Position numbers and translations under genes: made by a program. The notes under the pieces were generated by a model. That model was not told the DNA's origin, made no database searches, and saw only the letters and a list, made by a program, of their open reading frames with translations. Of a stretch of DNA of 64,000 nt, positions 23,791-35,229 are shown piece by piece (position 1 is the stretch's first letter; each line of letters starts with the position of its first letter). Source of the stretch: Sequoia sempervirens (lineage: Eukaryota > Streptophyta > Pinopsida > Cupressales > Cupressaceae); NCBI GenBank assembly GCA_007258455.2, contig VDFB02252616.1:124169760-124233759 (forward strand), given 5' to 3'.

Positions 23791-24330
23791 ATTATGCATT
23801 TTTATCCATGATTTCGGATTTTCATAAGTATCTTGATAAAGCTCATGCACACATAGGAATTAGATTCAGTGATCACATTCTCTACACAAATGCGATCAAT
23901 TAGTATCCCATTAGTAGGCTTGTCATTGAATCTTACAACTATGTAAAGAGGACCATCGGGTGCATGATTGGTTATGTCATGTTGAGAAAAAACAATGTCA
24001 AGCGACATCTTAGTTAGGCCCTTATGAGGTTGAACTTCAATAAGTTTAATCATATAGTCTAATTTCTTCATTTTTTCAGCATTCATGTCAACATTCATCA
24101 CATCATTCTTTGTTTAACTAGCTTTGACAAAGGAAATGTTATGATTTGGCATAGGATTAGTAAAGATTTGTAGATTTTGATTAGGAGGGGCTACAAAGTT
24201 ATTACCTTGATCATTAACACCACCAATTTGAATATGATTAGAATCAACGAGGTCTTGAACAAGATGTTTAAGATGATTGTAGTATTATGTATCATATCCA
24301 TTTTGTTGGTGAAAATTACAATAGCCCAAT
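23791..24330 (-). pseudogene. Ty3/gypsy protease-region fragment
   Basis: The minus-strand frame 23802-24101 shows SLDIVFSQHDITNHAPDGPL, YIVVRFNDKPTNGILID and NVITES. This pattern is familiar from the protease region of plant gypsy elements related to Athila/Tat. The usual D-x-G-A/C motif after VLID reads ILIDRICVENVIT, so the catalytic motif is altered. No Gag or reverse transcriptase adjoins it. Lineage assignment is an inference. Confidence 0.6.
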
Positions 24331-24822
24331 AGCCATAACAAGAGAATCCCATAAATCAAGTAAAGAACAAAGCAATATCTACCATTTCTCTTCCTCATCC
24401 CTTTTGACACCAACTGATACCAATTAAGCCACTAGCATATTGAATGCTCCCAAGTGGTCTATAATTCATCCAACCTCTTCCATTCTCAAGGAATATAATT
24501 TCTTCCTCAAGATAATCTACTTCACTAAATATTTGGCTTGATACATCTCACCAATTTTCTTCCATAGTTTTTGAGCAGGGGTCTCTTCATGGAAATTGAT
24601 GAAAATAGAGTCTACCAAGCATAATTTGATTAAACACTTGGATTTACAGTCCATAACATCATATTGAGTATCCAAACTAGGATTTTTAGGCCTTGAAACA
24701 TTCTCGTCAACAACATCCCATAAATCTCAATCTATCAATAGATCTTCCATCTTCAACTTTCATATTTCAAAATTATTTCTAGAAAATTTATCCACCTCTA
24801 TTCTCCTTGATGAACTTTCCAT
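24331..24822 (-). pseudogene. Copia-3 Gag fragment
   Basis: From the ATG at 24822 the minus strand reads MESSSRRIEVDKFSRNNFEI, KLKMEDLLID, then ETPAQKLWKKIGEMYQAKYL and RKKLYSLRMEE. This is the plant copia Gag domain with several stops, including one at a conserved Trp position after NNFEI. It is truncated at about 24331 and joined to the gypsy fragment. Confidence 0.85.
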
Positions 24823-24934
24823 CCTAAAATTACCATGAAACAAGATTACAAAGTATCTTCTACACAAGCTCACACTTAAATTTGGATTAGTTCAAAATTT
24901 CCAACAACCCACTTTTGAATCTAAAGGTGATCAT

Positions 24935-24948
24935 GCTCTGATACCACT
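24935..24948 (-). other. Primer binding site of copia-3
   Basis: The minus strand reads AGTGGTATCAGAGC between the LTR start at 24949 and the Gag region. It is of initiator tRNA-Met type. Confidence 0.8.
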
Positions 24949-25209
24949 TGTAAGGAAGCTAAGGTAGCAAAACAACTTCCTACACTAATCTTAAGAGGAG
25001 GATAATGCAAAACTTTATAGATCTTTACAATAGTTACAAAAACTTAAAGAAAACTAAACATAAATATCATGCATACCAAAACATAGTGATTTACGTGGTG
25101 AAAACCCTTTTTATAGAAAAATCCCACACTCCAAAAGATGCCCAATATATTATTTAGAAATCACGAAGATTACAATAAACTTGTAGAGAAAGCTTCTAAT
25201 AAGAGTATC
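24949..25209 (-). repeat. 5' LTR fragment of copia-3
   Basis: Starts TGTAAGGAAGC beside the primer site. The far end is set where copia protease coding of a different fragment begins, so the LTR may be truncated. No second LTR copy is seen in the window. Confidence 0.55.
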
Positions 25210-25214
25210 ACCAA

Positions 25215-25544
25215 CTAGAGATCCAAAGACAAAATAACCGCTATCATACTCTCAAAATACTTCCCATCAAAACTGATTGAACCTTTTCCACATATCTTAG
25301 CAGATGTACCATCACGAAACTTAACTAGAACTCCATATTTCTCAAGTTTAACAAACTTACTTTTGTCATTATTCATATGATTTGAGCATCCACTATCAAT
25401 AATCCAGTAGTTATTCTCCTTTCTAGTATTAAAAGCAGTCGCCAGGGTGCTGGCAAGAAGTGGAGTCCACTTTTTGGCCAAAAAGTGGAAGTATTTTCCT
25501 TGATTTTCAGAATTTGACATATTTGACCTTAAAATTTGAAGCAC
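25215..25544 (-). pseudogene. Copia protease fragment
   Basis: The minus strand reads NNYWIIDSGCSNHMNNDKSK, the copia aspartic protease active site (D-S-G-C/A), followed by FVKLEKYGVLVKFRDGTSAK. Residues 1-45 of the open frame do not look like copia and probably belong to the adjoining sequence that starts element A near 25444. It sits upstream of the copia-3 LTR in an order that no single intact element would have, so it is a separate fragment. Confidence 0.75.
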
Positions 25545-25559
25545 TTAGATATGGAATCT

Positions 25560-26325
25560 TCAAAAAAATCACTAATCATAAAATGTAGTACTCAAAGTCT
25601 AGTTTCCAAATATGTAATTTATTTCAATACCCAGATGGTACAAATTGAGTTTCAATAGGCATTTCTAAAAACCACTATTTAAAAGTCACTTTTTTTTTAC
25701 AATACCATGCACGTGTATGACATCCATATTTTGACCTAATTATTGTATTTTTCTAAATCCTTTTGGGAAAAGATTTGTGACTCACTGAAGCACGCTTTTT
25801 AATATTTTTTTGTAATTTTTTATTGAATTTTTTTTGTTACATTTTTATTAGCCATATTTGTCATTTTGAAAAATCGTCGTGTACAACACGCATAAGATGA
25901 CCTAAAATTATTATTTTTTATTTTTTTTAAATTGAAAAGAATTTTCTGAAGTATGTTCTCGTGCAATCGACTCATCAAAATGTTATGTTGATCAAAAGTT
26001 ATTAAAATAGTAAAAAACCCTGATATTTAAAGTTTATGGACCAATTTCATCATAAATTAATTAAAAAATAGAAAAAATAACCCAATTGTAAAAAAAGTTA
26101 CATATTTGGAATCTGCACTGTCTCATCTAAAATGGTTTTTAATTTCATCAAAAGATTCTACAAAAAAAGTTGTCATCCATATGTCCAAACTCGGTATTTT
26201 TCTCTGATATTGTTAGGACATTCAACTTGTAGGTCAAACCAGGTTGAAGGCCTAGGTTCGGATTCCCAATGCTTTTCTCGAACCAAAATACAAACCAAAA
26301 ACCCGACCACAAAGCAAATCCAATT
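25560..26325. other. Non-coding 5' flank of the element A transposase gene
   Basis: AT-rich, no reading frame. The stretch 25490-25620 shares ordered words with the minus strand of 51780-51920 in element B (CCACTTTTT, then a TCAGAA block, TTGACC, and later GTCTAGTTTC or GTCTACTTTC), which supports common descent of the two flanks. Confidence 0.45.
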
Positions 26326-26329
26326 TCAT

Positions 26330-26530
26330 TTTTTTAGAAACGGGATCTTGTTTACAAAATAGGATCTCGTTTTGTAAATCAAGATCTCATTTCTTAATAT
26401 TAAATGTGGTGACAATATACAGGGAAATGGGATCCTACTTTATAAATGGGATCCCGTTCCTTTGTCAATGGTCCCCACATTTAATATTAGGGAACGGGAT
26501 CCCAATTATAAAATGGGATCTCATTTGTTT
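26330..26530 (+). repeat. Cluster of GGGATC/GATCTC words, element A
   Basis: At least seven copies of words such as GGGATCCCGTT, GGGATCTCA and AGGATCTCG within 200 bases, most preceded by AAA or TAAAT. They lie 390-590 bases before the transposase start. The same word type forms a cluster at 52265-52525 on the transposase side of element B. Possible role: repeated binding sites for the element's own protein (inference). Confidence 0.75.
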
Positions 26531-26619
26531 TTAACTATTTTATTTAAATTTATTGTGAAGTCTGCAAGTTCACATGTACGACTGAGAGCAGTAAAATTGG
26601 GCTAGTTTTCATCAACTAT

Positions 26620-26905
26620 TGTCTTTATAGGTGGTCAACTTGCATTTTTAATTGATTTCTTCAATGGAGGCATCATGTAAATTGTTTTTGAAGTGGAATT
26701 GTGTTATTTTTGTACTTTTTTGGAGGAAAAAAAGGTCTTCAACTCGCAATATGGGTTGAATTTTTCAAAGGAGGCATGAAGAAAACAGTTTTTAAAGTGG
26801 AATTGTGCTAGTTTTCTACTTGTTTTGAGGAACACAAGAGGAAGAATTTTGTCCTTATAGGTCTTCAACTTCCAATTTGGATTGAAGTTTTTGAAGAATT
26901 TCACT
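26620..26905 (+). repeat. Tandem repeat of about 100 bp before the transposase start
   Basis: The phrases AGTGGAATTGTG, GGAGGCATCATG/GGAGGCATGAAG and GTCTTCAACTT recur two to three times with a spacing of about 100 bases. The last copy ends a few bases before the presumed start codon, so it forms the 5' leader of the gene. Confidence 0.65.
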
Positions 26906-29709
26906 ATTGACATTCATTTGTGCTTGAGAATTTTATAATGATGGGTTCAAAAACTCGTAATAAGAGGAGGAAGACATTGACTCCTCAAGAAGTTGAAGCA
27001 AATAGAGAGAAGGAGAAACAAAGACAAAGAAAAAGAAGAATGAGAATTAAATCAATGAATGATGGTGGAGCATCCAATTCCACAACTATTGAAGATGAAA
27101 ACATTGAGGAGACCATGGTTGTAGATGAAGCTAATTTGCAAGAAGTCAATTTGGAGAAGAATATGATTATACAAGCAAGTCCTACTATGTCTTCAAATCC
27201 CTTTTTCAATGCTATGGAGAATGTTTCAATATGCACAGATCCAGGTACCTCTTCAAATCCACATGTTAGTGAAAAGGTAAGTTTGTATGTAGAAGTTTTA
27301 AAAGATATTGGACTTAATGATGTTGACATTGATAATATTTACAGAGATGAAACTTTTATAGAATTTGTTGAAAATGAAAAAGAAAAATATTTTGTTGCAA
27401 ATGAAAATGAGAATGATCCTTTTGTTGAAAATGAAAACAAAAACTGCTTTGTTGATAAAATGAAAATAAAAACCATTTTGTTGATGAAAATGAAGATGAA
27501 AATGTAAAGCATTTTGAAGTTGAAAATGAAAATGAAGATGAAGATGAAAATCTAGAATGTGATGTTGAATTTAATGAAAATACTTTTTTTTTAAAATTGA
27601 AAGTGATGTTTTCAACAATCTTCTTGGTCAAATTTCTTGGAGGAAAATAAGAACACATGTGAATAGAATATACAACAAATTCTTTTATCGTAAAAAATTT
27701 GCATTTCAATGTCAACTTATGATGCAATTGATGATAATGAAAAAAAGGAGGAAAGTAATGAAAAGGTTAGGCATTTATGTGAAACCAAAAAGAAAAGATC
27801 AATCATTAAAACATGTTATGTCTACTATTGCTAGTGTGATTCAATCTATTGGGAAAAATAGTCGATCTAAAGATAAAAATGTAGTGAGAAGAGCTATAAC
27901 AACTGCTATAGTTAATAAAACAACTTTGAATAAAAGAATGGTAAGCAATATTAGTTAAGTTTTAAAAATACATCCTAAAACATTGCTAAGAACGGAAAAA
28001 AGAAGAGAGAGTATAGAAAATTATCCTATCAACCAATGTTGGAGTTTCAGTGGTCGACTCCTAAGGTCTGATATGAAATTGAATGTTGAAATTAAATCTT
28101 TGATCAAAAAATATTGGCATGATAATACTAGGGTTTCATCTAATGCTAGAGATGTTTTAAAATTAAGGGTGGGGTCCAAAGTTTGTGATCCTCACCCAAA
28201 ACACCTATTAGATACAACACAAACTGAATTTTATAGAAAATTTTGTGGTGATTTAGTGTTACTTGGTAATATTAAAATAAGTCAAAGGTCTTTTGAAAAA
28301 TGTAAACCCTAGTATGTGAAAATTAATAAGCAACAAATATCTTGTTATTGTAAAACACATGTTCAATTTCATTATTTTTATGATGTTTTTCGATATATGT
28401 ATTGTACCTTGCATACTAACATGATTATACATGAATGTGGTATTAATATTCCACCAGAAGCAATAAGGGAGTTTATTTCAGGTTTGTTTTGTGAAAGATC
28501 TAATGGTAAATTGTTTTATTTAAGTTCTTATATTTCTGGACAATGCATTAACTATGGAAATCTTTCATTCTTAAGAATTTGTATGCATGAAAGTATTAAT
28601 AATGATTTTGGAAAACAATTAGTAGATGTTAAAAGATTTAAAAATGTTCACTATTCTTTAAAAGATGGAAAAATAGGAAAATGTTGTGATTTAGTTACAT
28701 AAAAAGTTAGTGTGCATGCATTCATGAGTGAATTTAAGAATAAGATTGTACCAAAATATTTCATGCACTCTCAATATGCTCGATGGTTTGATGGCTAATT
28801 TCTCACATGTAGAAACACATTTCCAATTGGTACTATACTTTCAATGGTTGATTTTGCGAAAAATTATACTCTAGCTCCGTAAGAGGAAATTCAATCATAG
28901 TATTATAATTCAGTGCAAGTAGCTATGTTTTTCCATATTGTTTATAGACATGCAAATGATAGCACTAAAGATGATAGAAAAGTTTTGAGGGAGTATCATT
29001 TTTATTTGAGTGACAACCAGTTACATCGTCAGAGTTTGTTCAATATTGTTTCAGTATATTTTATAGAAATTTAAGAGAAAGAGGAATCTAAATGAAAGAA
29101 CACCTTATATGGTCATATAATCATATAGGGTAGTTCAAGAATGCTCAAATGTTCTATTGGTTAATTAGGGTTCACAAGGAACTTAATGTCCAACATATAT
29201 GAAGTTTTTTTGAAGCTGGGCATGGTAAAGGAGAACATTGTGGAGTTGGTACATGTGTCAAAAGAATTCTTGCTAGAGAACAATTAAATTTAAGGATGCA
29301 GAAAAATTTAAAGATGCACATGGGATAGTGGATTGGTGTAATACAATATTATCTGGACATAGTTCGAGTGAGTACTCTACAGTTCATCAATTCTTTTTGT
29401 TGGTTGAAGAAGAGAACATTGTACCTAGAGTTGACTGTGAGACAATCAGTGGATCTACTAAATGGCATTCATTTAAGAGTTCGACAACAAGCACATGGGC
29501 TATCTAGATAAGGGGGATTGCATGTTTTTTCCAATTTTGTATCTCAGAAGATTAGGAAGAATGTGAAAATAGAGAATGGGTTGAACAGTGGGAGAAAAGA
29601 TCATTGACACCTACACAAGCACATGATCAATATGAAATAACTATTAAAGAAAATGATCAAGTTTTTGCAAATGAAGAATATGATTGTGTTTCAGACCTTG
29701 TACAAGAAG

Positions 29710-29818
29710 GTAATTTAATTCAATTTAATTCATTTTATTTCACTTTATTAAGTTATTTTGTAATACTAAATTATTTATATGGATATGTGCAAGTTATTAA
29801 ATCAAATTTTGTTTGCAG
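29710..29818 (+). other. Intron in the transposase-like gene A
   Basis: Starts GTAATTTAA and ends TTTGTTTGCAG. The flanking codons join as E-G-H-V-Y-A. Gene B has an intron of similar length at the same protein position (48270-48378), which supports both calls. Confidence 0.8.
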
Positions 29819-29958
29819 GACATGTGTATGCTATTGTTGCACCTGAGGGGAATGAAGAGGGAAAAAAAATATTGGTAGGCTCATTGTGTGGAGACTAAAC
29901 ATAAGTTAATAACACCTTGATAACATGATGATGGCTATCATTATCCAATAGGTACGAT

Positions 29959-30104
29959 GATCCCCTTAAGACATCCCCTTAAACAAATTTTGATAACAAG
30001 TTTTTGATCCCCTTATGTATTTTTTTAGAACAAGTCTTTGATCCCCTTAAGAAGATTTTGAGAACTTATTTGATGATGGTTTTTAGGTTTTCTATTAGGA
30101 TTGA
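29959..30104 (+). repeat. Insertion rich in CCCCTTAAGA words inside the C-terminal exon of gene A
   Basis: Between the conserved words PIGTM and VVGTWL about 145 bases interrupt the exon, with GATGAT at both edges. The inserted text (TGATCCCCTTAAGACATCC, TTTGATCCCC) is the same word type that fills 31140-31600 and 35870-37400. Gene B lacks any such insertion at this point. Confidence 0.7.
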
Positions 30105-30352
30105 TGATGGTTGTTGGCACTTGGCTACGAAAATACCTGACAAGGAAGAATGGTCTACCTAAATTTGAAGATTATGAAACACATAAAAAGATGATACATT
30201 ATTCACATTTTGTGGTGGCAACAAATATAAAACTAGATCGGTATCATGGAAGATCTTCAAATAAAGTGTTGTGGATAATTTCTATGGAAGAGCATGAGAC
30301 AATCATAGATGCATTGCAAAAGAGAGAGGATGTAGATGGTACAATGGAATAA

Positions 30353-31140
30353 GTAAATATAGTTTTAGTTTTATGTTGTCCTTTTAAATAGATTAAATAC
30401 ATGTTTCGATATTGGTTAAGTGTGTTATTAGTTGAAATTGATTTAAATTGTCCTTTTATAGATCCTTAAGCCATAATCACAAAAAGGATCTAGTCCATGC
30501 AAATTCAACCTAGACATCATGGAATACTTGGTAAAAATAGGTAATTATTAGTTAAATTATATTTAAATACTTGTTTGTATTACATATTGATATTGCTTGT
30601 ACATTAATAGTTAAAATTGATTTATTATCCTTTTTTGTATCCTTAAGCCATCATTACATTGATCTCATAATTTGAAACAAAAAGGAGAGGATGCCTAGAT
30701 TCAACCTACACACATGTGTGGAATACTTCTAAATGTAGGTACTTGAGTTGTGCACATATAGATAGTTTTATATAAATTAAAATATGTATTTTTTGATGAT
30801 TTCATTAATATCTCTTGTACCTTTTTGATATCAGGTGGTGTGAAGACCTACTACATTTTGGGCATGAGTTTGAGATGTTCTTGAGATGGCATATCCAAAT
30901 TTTGTAAAAATTGTTTTGAGATGACATATATGTACATACATACTTATAGAATTAAACATGTTGTACAAATTACAAATAAATGTACATACACAATTATGTA
31001 CTCTATGTACTTCTATGTATCAAAATCAATATTATATATATTTTGTTTGTTAAATGTGCATATTTTCGTACTTTGAAACTTTATATTTGATAGTATAATC
31101 ACTAAATATCATGCATAAATTATTGTTAAATAAATTACAT
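30353..31140. other. Spacer after gene A; no gene seen
   Basis: AT-rich. A pair of related stretches near 30465-30540 and 30640-30740 (TCCTTAAGCCAT and a following CAACCTA block) looks like a degenerate direct repeat. Confidence 0.4.
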
Positions 31141-31610
31141 CCTTAAGATGTTATATTAGGACCCCTTAAGACATCCCCTTAAGATGTGGAGGTGGATTCA
31201 CATTTCCTAAATATTATAACCCCTTAAGATGTTGTATTATGACCCCTTAAGACATCGTACATTAGGACTCCTTAAGACATCCCCTTAGGACATGTCATAT
31301 TAGCACATATCCTAAATATTATACTTAATTGTATCATTTGTTATGATGACTCACCCTAAAACTTATAATACTTGTTTATATCACTTAATATTTATACTCA
31401 GTTATACTCTTCGTTGATCACCTTAAGAAACCCCCTTAAGACGTGTCATATTAGCACATATCCTAAATACTATACTTAATTATATCATTTGTTATGATGA
31501 CTCACCCTAAAACTTATAATACTTGTTAATATCATTTAATATTTATACTCAATTATACTCTTCTTTGATCCCCTTAAGATGTCGTATTAGGACCCCTTAA
31601 GACAACCTAT
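31140..31610 (+). repeat. CCCCTTAAGACAT repeats including a 151-bp tandem duplication
   Basis: A 151-bp unit starting ACATGTCATATTAGCAC at 31290 is repeated from 31441 with few changes. The words CCCCTTAAG and ATTAGGACCCCTTAAGACA recur before and after. The repeats lie between the two convergent genes of element A. Confidence 0.8.
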
Positions 31611-31611
31611 A

Positions 31612-31835
31612 ATTAGCATTGGATGCTATTATTTGTTTTACAGCTTATAAATTAGTATTCGATGCCATTATTTGTTTTGACAACTTATAAATTAGTATTG
31701 GATGCTATTAGTTGTTTTGACAGCTTATAAATTAGTATTGGATGTCATTATTTGTTTTGACAACTTATAAATTAGTATTGGTTGTCATTATTTGTTTTGA
31801 TATCTTATAAATTAGTGTTGAATGCTATTATTTAT
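31612..31835 (+). repeat. Tandem array of a 42-bp unit
   Basis: About five and a half copies of a unit with the words TTAGTATTGGATG, ATTATTTGTTTTGAC and CTTATAAA, with point differences. It is the most regular short tandem repeat in the window. Confidence 0.85.
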
Positions 31836-31839
31836 AGAA

Positions 31840-32400
31840 TTTATTAACGCTTTTCTTCTCTAATATTGTATGGTATTGTTTATTTCTTAAAATTTTATCC
31901 TTTTTGGTATATAAACGGATTGCTTTTGTTTGTAAATTATGATTTATTGACTAATTATTGATTGACGTGAATTGAATAAGTTCATTGACTAATTATCGCT
32001 AATTATTGAATGTACATATCATGTATATCATGTATGAGATCACTAAATTTGTAAAGTATAAATATTAAAATGTCGTATTAATTTCAACTTTAATTTCATA
32101 TTTATATTTAATTTCACATTAATGTCCTATATTAATGTCTTGACTATGAACATAAAATGCATAAATGTACATGTGCAAATTAAAATTTCAAACAATAATA
32201 AAGTCCATAATTTACAACATATTAAGTGCCTGAAACCAATATATTAAGCACATGAAATAAAGTCCATTAGAGTACAACCCATCAACTAAAGTCCAACTAA
32301 GTACTTGAGCCATGAAATATAAATTCCAACAGAGTACATGACAAACCAAACATGTAGTCCATGAAATAAACAAATGTAACCCATAAAATCATGTTTCTAG
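31840..32400. other. 3' flank of ORF2-A; no gene seen
   Basis: AT-rich. Four stretches near 32215-32400 share AGTCCAT and CATGAAATA words, a loose degenerate repeat. Confidence 0.4.
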
Positions 32401-32401
32401 G

Positions 32402-34729
32402 TCATGTATTGTCTCTATAATCAAGAGACCTCTTCACGCCATGTGGACTATGTGGATGACCTGAAACACTTTGTACAAGAGAAAGATGAAATCAGATGTA
32501 AGACAATTAAAAATGATTTAATGAAAATTTAATTTATAATTCATCATAAAATTAAATTACCATCATATCTGGGTCTGGATGCTCTAGTGCACCTAAAGCA
32601 ACCTCTAAATTCTCTAAATCAATCTACATAAACAAGACAAAGAAAGTTGAAAATGGATGTAAGTCTACAATTAAAAATGATTTAATTCAATTTAATTTAT
32701 AATTTATCATATTTAAATTGTACCGTATCATGAGGTTGTGCACCCTCTTCTCCAGGACCTATTTGTACATGCTCAACTACAAGATGTGTCTCATGCTATA
32801 AAATAAAAAGAATTTAAAACATGTATTAGCTCATATTGTATATATTCAATTTGAAATTTAAAATTAAAGTTATATGCAGAATATATAATTTATAATTGAC
32901 TTTAAATATAATAAAAAATTTAAATTACCATGATATTTGGAGCTTGCTCTGCATGTCCTCCTAGAGGTGTAACTGTCTGGTTCAGGGCAAAAATTCGCAC
33001 TAACAAAGTCCTACAAGATCAAATTTAAACCATGTATACTTGATTTAGGTTAAAATATATATATTCAAGTTTGCACATTTTGTGTCGAATTTTTTTTCAA
33101 CAACCTAAAAATCAGAGGCCTCACGAGTAGCTGCAACATCTATTGTTTGCTCGATGCCCATTATCATTGTGGTATGAACCTAGACATACATGTAGAGATT
33201 TAACGCTTATAATATTTACAAGTCTACATACACATTTCATATATAGTGAATTCAAAATTCATAATTGTAACTATACTAATGTAAGTTAAACAATTTACAA
33301 TATAAATGCACTTGCCCTTGATCTACGATGCTCGATAGTGGAGGAGTGCTCGACAACCCCTTGGGTGGAATCAATGTGGAAGCCAATTGACTCACCTAAA
33401 CCAACATAAATATTTTAAACATATATGTGATTCAATTATAAATTTAAAACTCAAGTTAAAAATCATTTCATATATAATTTAAAAAATTGAAGTCAAAATA
33501 CCTCATAAGGGTTGTTCAGTAGGACTGGTGTCAATGTATGTACTCATGGAGCAAATGATTGCCCCATTGTTAGTGTCATCTATACACCAAATATTTTGAT
33601 TCTTAAAATGTATTGAAAACTTTTCTTTGATATATACATTCATCAAAAAAATTATAAAATGAACATGTAGATGCATATTTATACCTGTGTCGTAGTGTCC
33701 TCAGGGTGATGGTCTGTTGTAAGAAATTCTACAAGTGAATTGATGCGACTAGATGAACTACCAGAATCTCCATGTCCACTTGAACTAGGTGTGTCCTGAT
33801 TAGGTCCATAGCATAATTGATGGCAACTAGTACATACATGTGGGACGATCCTCGACACTCCTGGAGTGGTACTCAGACTAGCTCCATAAAACACTCCTCC
33901 ATCATCATCGTCTCTATGCTCCCTACCCACTATCACAAAAGCATGTTGATCAAGGTCTCCTACGAGTGTACTAAGGGATCATAATGTCAAGACCACAACT
34001 CGATGATGCATAGGTGCAGGAATGGGAGGAGCGAGAGTAGAAACAAGGGGTTGTGCATGCATGGGGTGTTGGGGATCAACCCTTTCCCCTAACCTCTATT
34101 GTGGCATGCCTCCACCAACACCTTGAAATGATTTAAAATCAAAATAATTGGGATTTTTCCCCATAAAAAACTCTACATAAAATTTCCTCAAAATATACAA
34201 TGGGCACTCCCAATTAGCGTGTGGTGGACTATCAAAAGCCATATACCATCAATCCCAAAAATGTGCACTCATTTGTGGATGTATGCACCACCTCATGGAT
34301 ATTCTAGATTTATTGGGAGGAATGGGCTGTCAAGTAACAGGGTCGAGAAAGTAGGGGGATAGGTGGGCTATTGTTATTTTTAAGGTCTAAAATTAGTTTA
34401 TAAGAGAGACTGTCAACATAAAATTGTCTCATCTGTTCTCTGTCTTGTCGATGCCTATCTATATCAGAATCAATGGTCCTAATGGCATCCACAATGTTTT
34501 CCATTGGAGATGCAAAATGTTTGACGTGTGGTGGAATCAATGCTTGACCCTGGATAGCATTGATTTGATTTTGTATGGATGCAACCTAATTATTTATGTG
34601 TGCTCACAAGTGAGCCTCATCAAATGCAATAGGTGTTGGAGGTGGCATATTAGGTTGAGTGGGTGGAGGGGGAGGTGGAGGTGGCTAAGGTGGTGGATTG
34701 ATGATATCATCAATGTTAAAATCATCCAT
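32402..34729 (-). pseudogene. ORF2-A: multi-exon proline-rich gene of element A
   Basis: Minus strand, eight exons inferred: 33685-34729, 33502-33579, 33312-33394, 33105-33179, 32929-33010, 32724-32795, 32561-32623, 32402-32468, each bounded by AG and GT. Exon 1 opens MDDFNIDDIINPPP, a proline run, then FASPMENIVDAIRTIDSDID and RHRQDREQMRQFYVD. Its later part aligns with ORF2-B/C: HFWD*WYMAFDSPP, YILRKFYVEFFMGKNPNYFD. After that come an acidic/Ser-rich region, a C-x2-C pair (VCTSCHQLC) and the end GHPHSPHGVKRSLDYRDN. Stops at several places (for example W-D-*-W-Y) and frame changes in exon 1 mean it is decayed. Small exons read cleanly, e.g. IDLENLEVALGALEHPDPDM. Function unknown. Confidence 0.65.
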
Positions 34730-35229
34730 GATATGAAATATGAGTGTGCACTTGCATTAAATTATACAAAATTAACATACAAACTTAAAAATTTACAAGA
34801 AATAGTTAAATTTGAAACACACATGCAAGTTTGTTTAAATAGGATGTGCATACATATACATTTATTAACTTGAGCATGTGCATACAAAATTCCAAATTTA
34901 ACATGTACATAAATTTAAAATAAAAAATACGATGCATAATTTGCATGCATACATCATTAAACTAAACTATGTACATACATACAAATTTCAAAATTTAAGA
35001 ACTATATATGCAATTTTAATACATGTGTGTATATTAAAAAATAAAATTGAAACATTCACAAAAAGCTCATTTTATATCTAACACACACACACACACACAC
35101 ACATATATATTACAATTTTCCAACAGGAGAAATCATGATCTAGTAGATAGTCATAAAATATATACTATTATAAATTCATCATTATAAGTTCATAAATTCC
35201 ACCAAATTCATAGCTATTTAAGATCATTG

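Larger units (their letters stand above)
26920..30352 (+). pseudogene. Transposase-like gene of element A, inactivated
   Basis: Starts with a basic region (RNKRRKTLTPQEVEANREKE), then an Asn/Glu-rich acidic stretch (residues about 150-220) with frameshifts. Next comes a Cys/His region at about 28330-28440 (C-Y-C-K-T-H ... L-H ... H-E-C-G), then VLREYHFYLSD near 28985. The block corresponding to W-S-D-x-C-A-x-Q-F-K-N in copy B reads WSYNHIG*FKN (near 29110), so the Asp is lost. The block near 29220 reads EAGHGKGEHCGVG where B has D. An intron (29710-29818, GT-AG) precedes a C-terminal domain (HVYAIVAPEGNEEGKK, VVGTWLRKY, SNKVLWIISMEEHETI). At least eight stops or frameshifts. An RNase H-fold DDE-type enzyme is my inference; the family name is unresolved. 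Confidence 0.75.

Noticed and set aside
27356..27727. Ser/Phe-rich minus-strand frame
   Set aside because: Antisense of the Asn/Glu-rich acidic stretch of transposase-like gene A.
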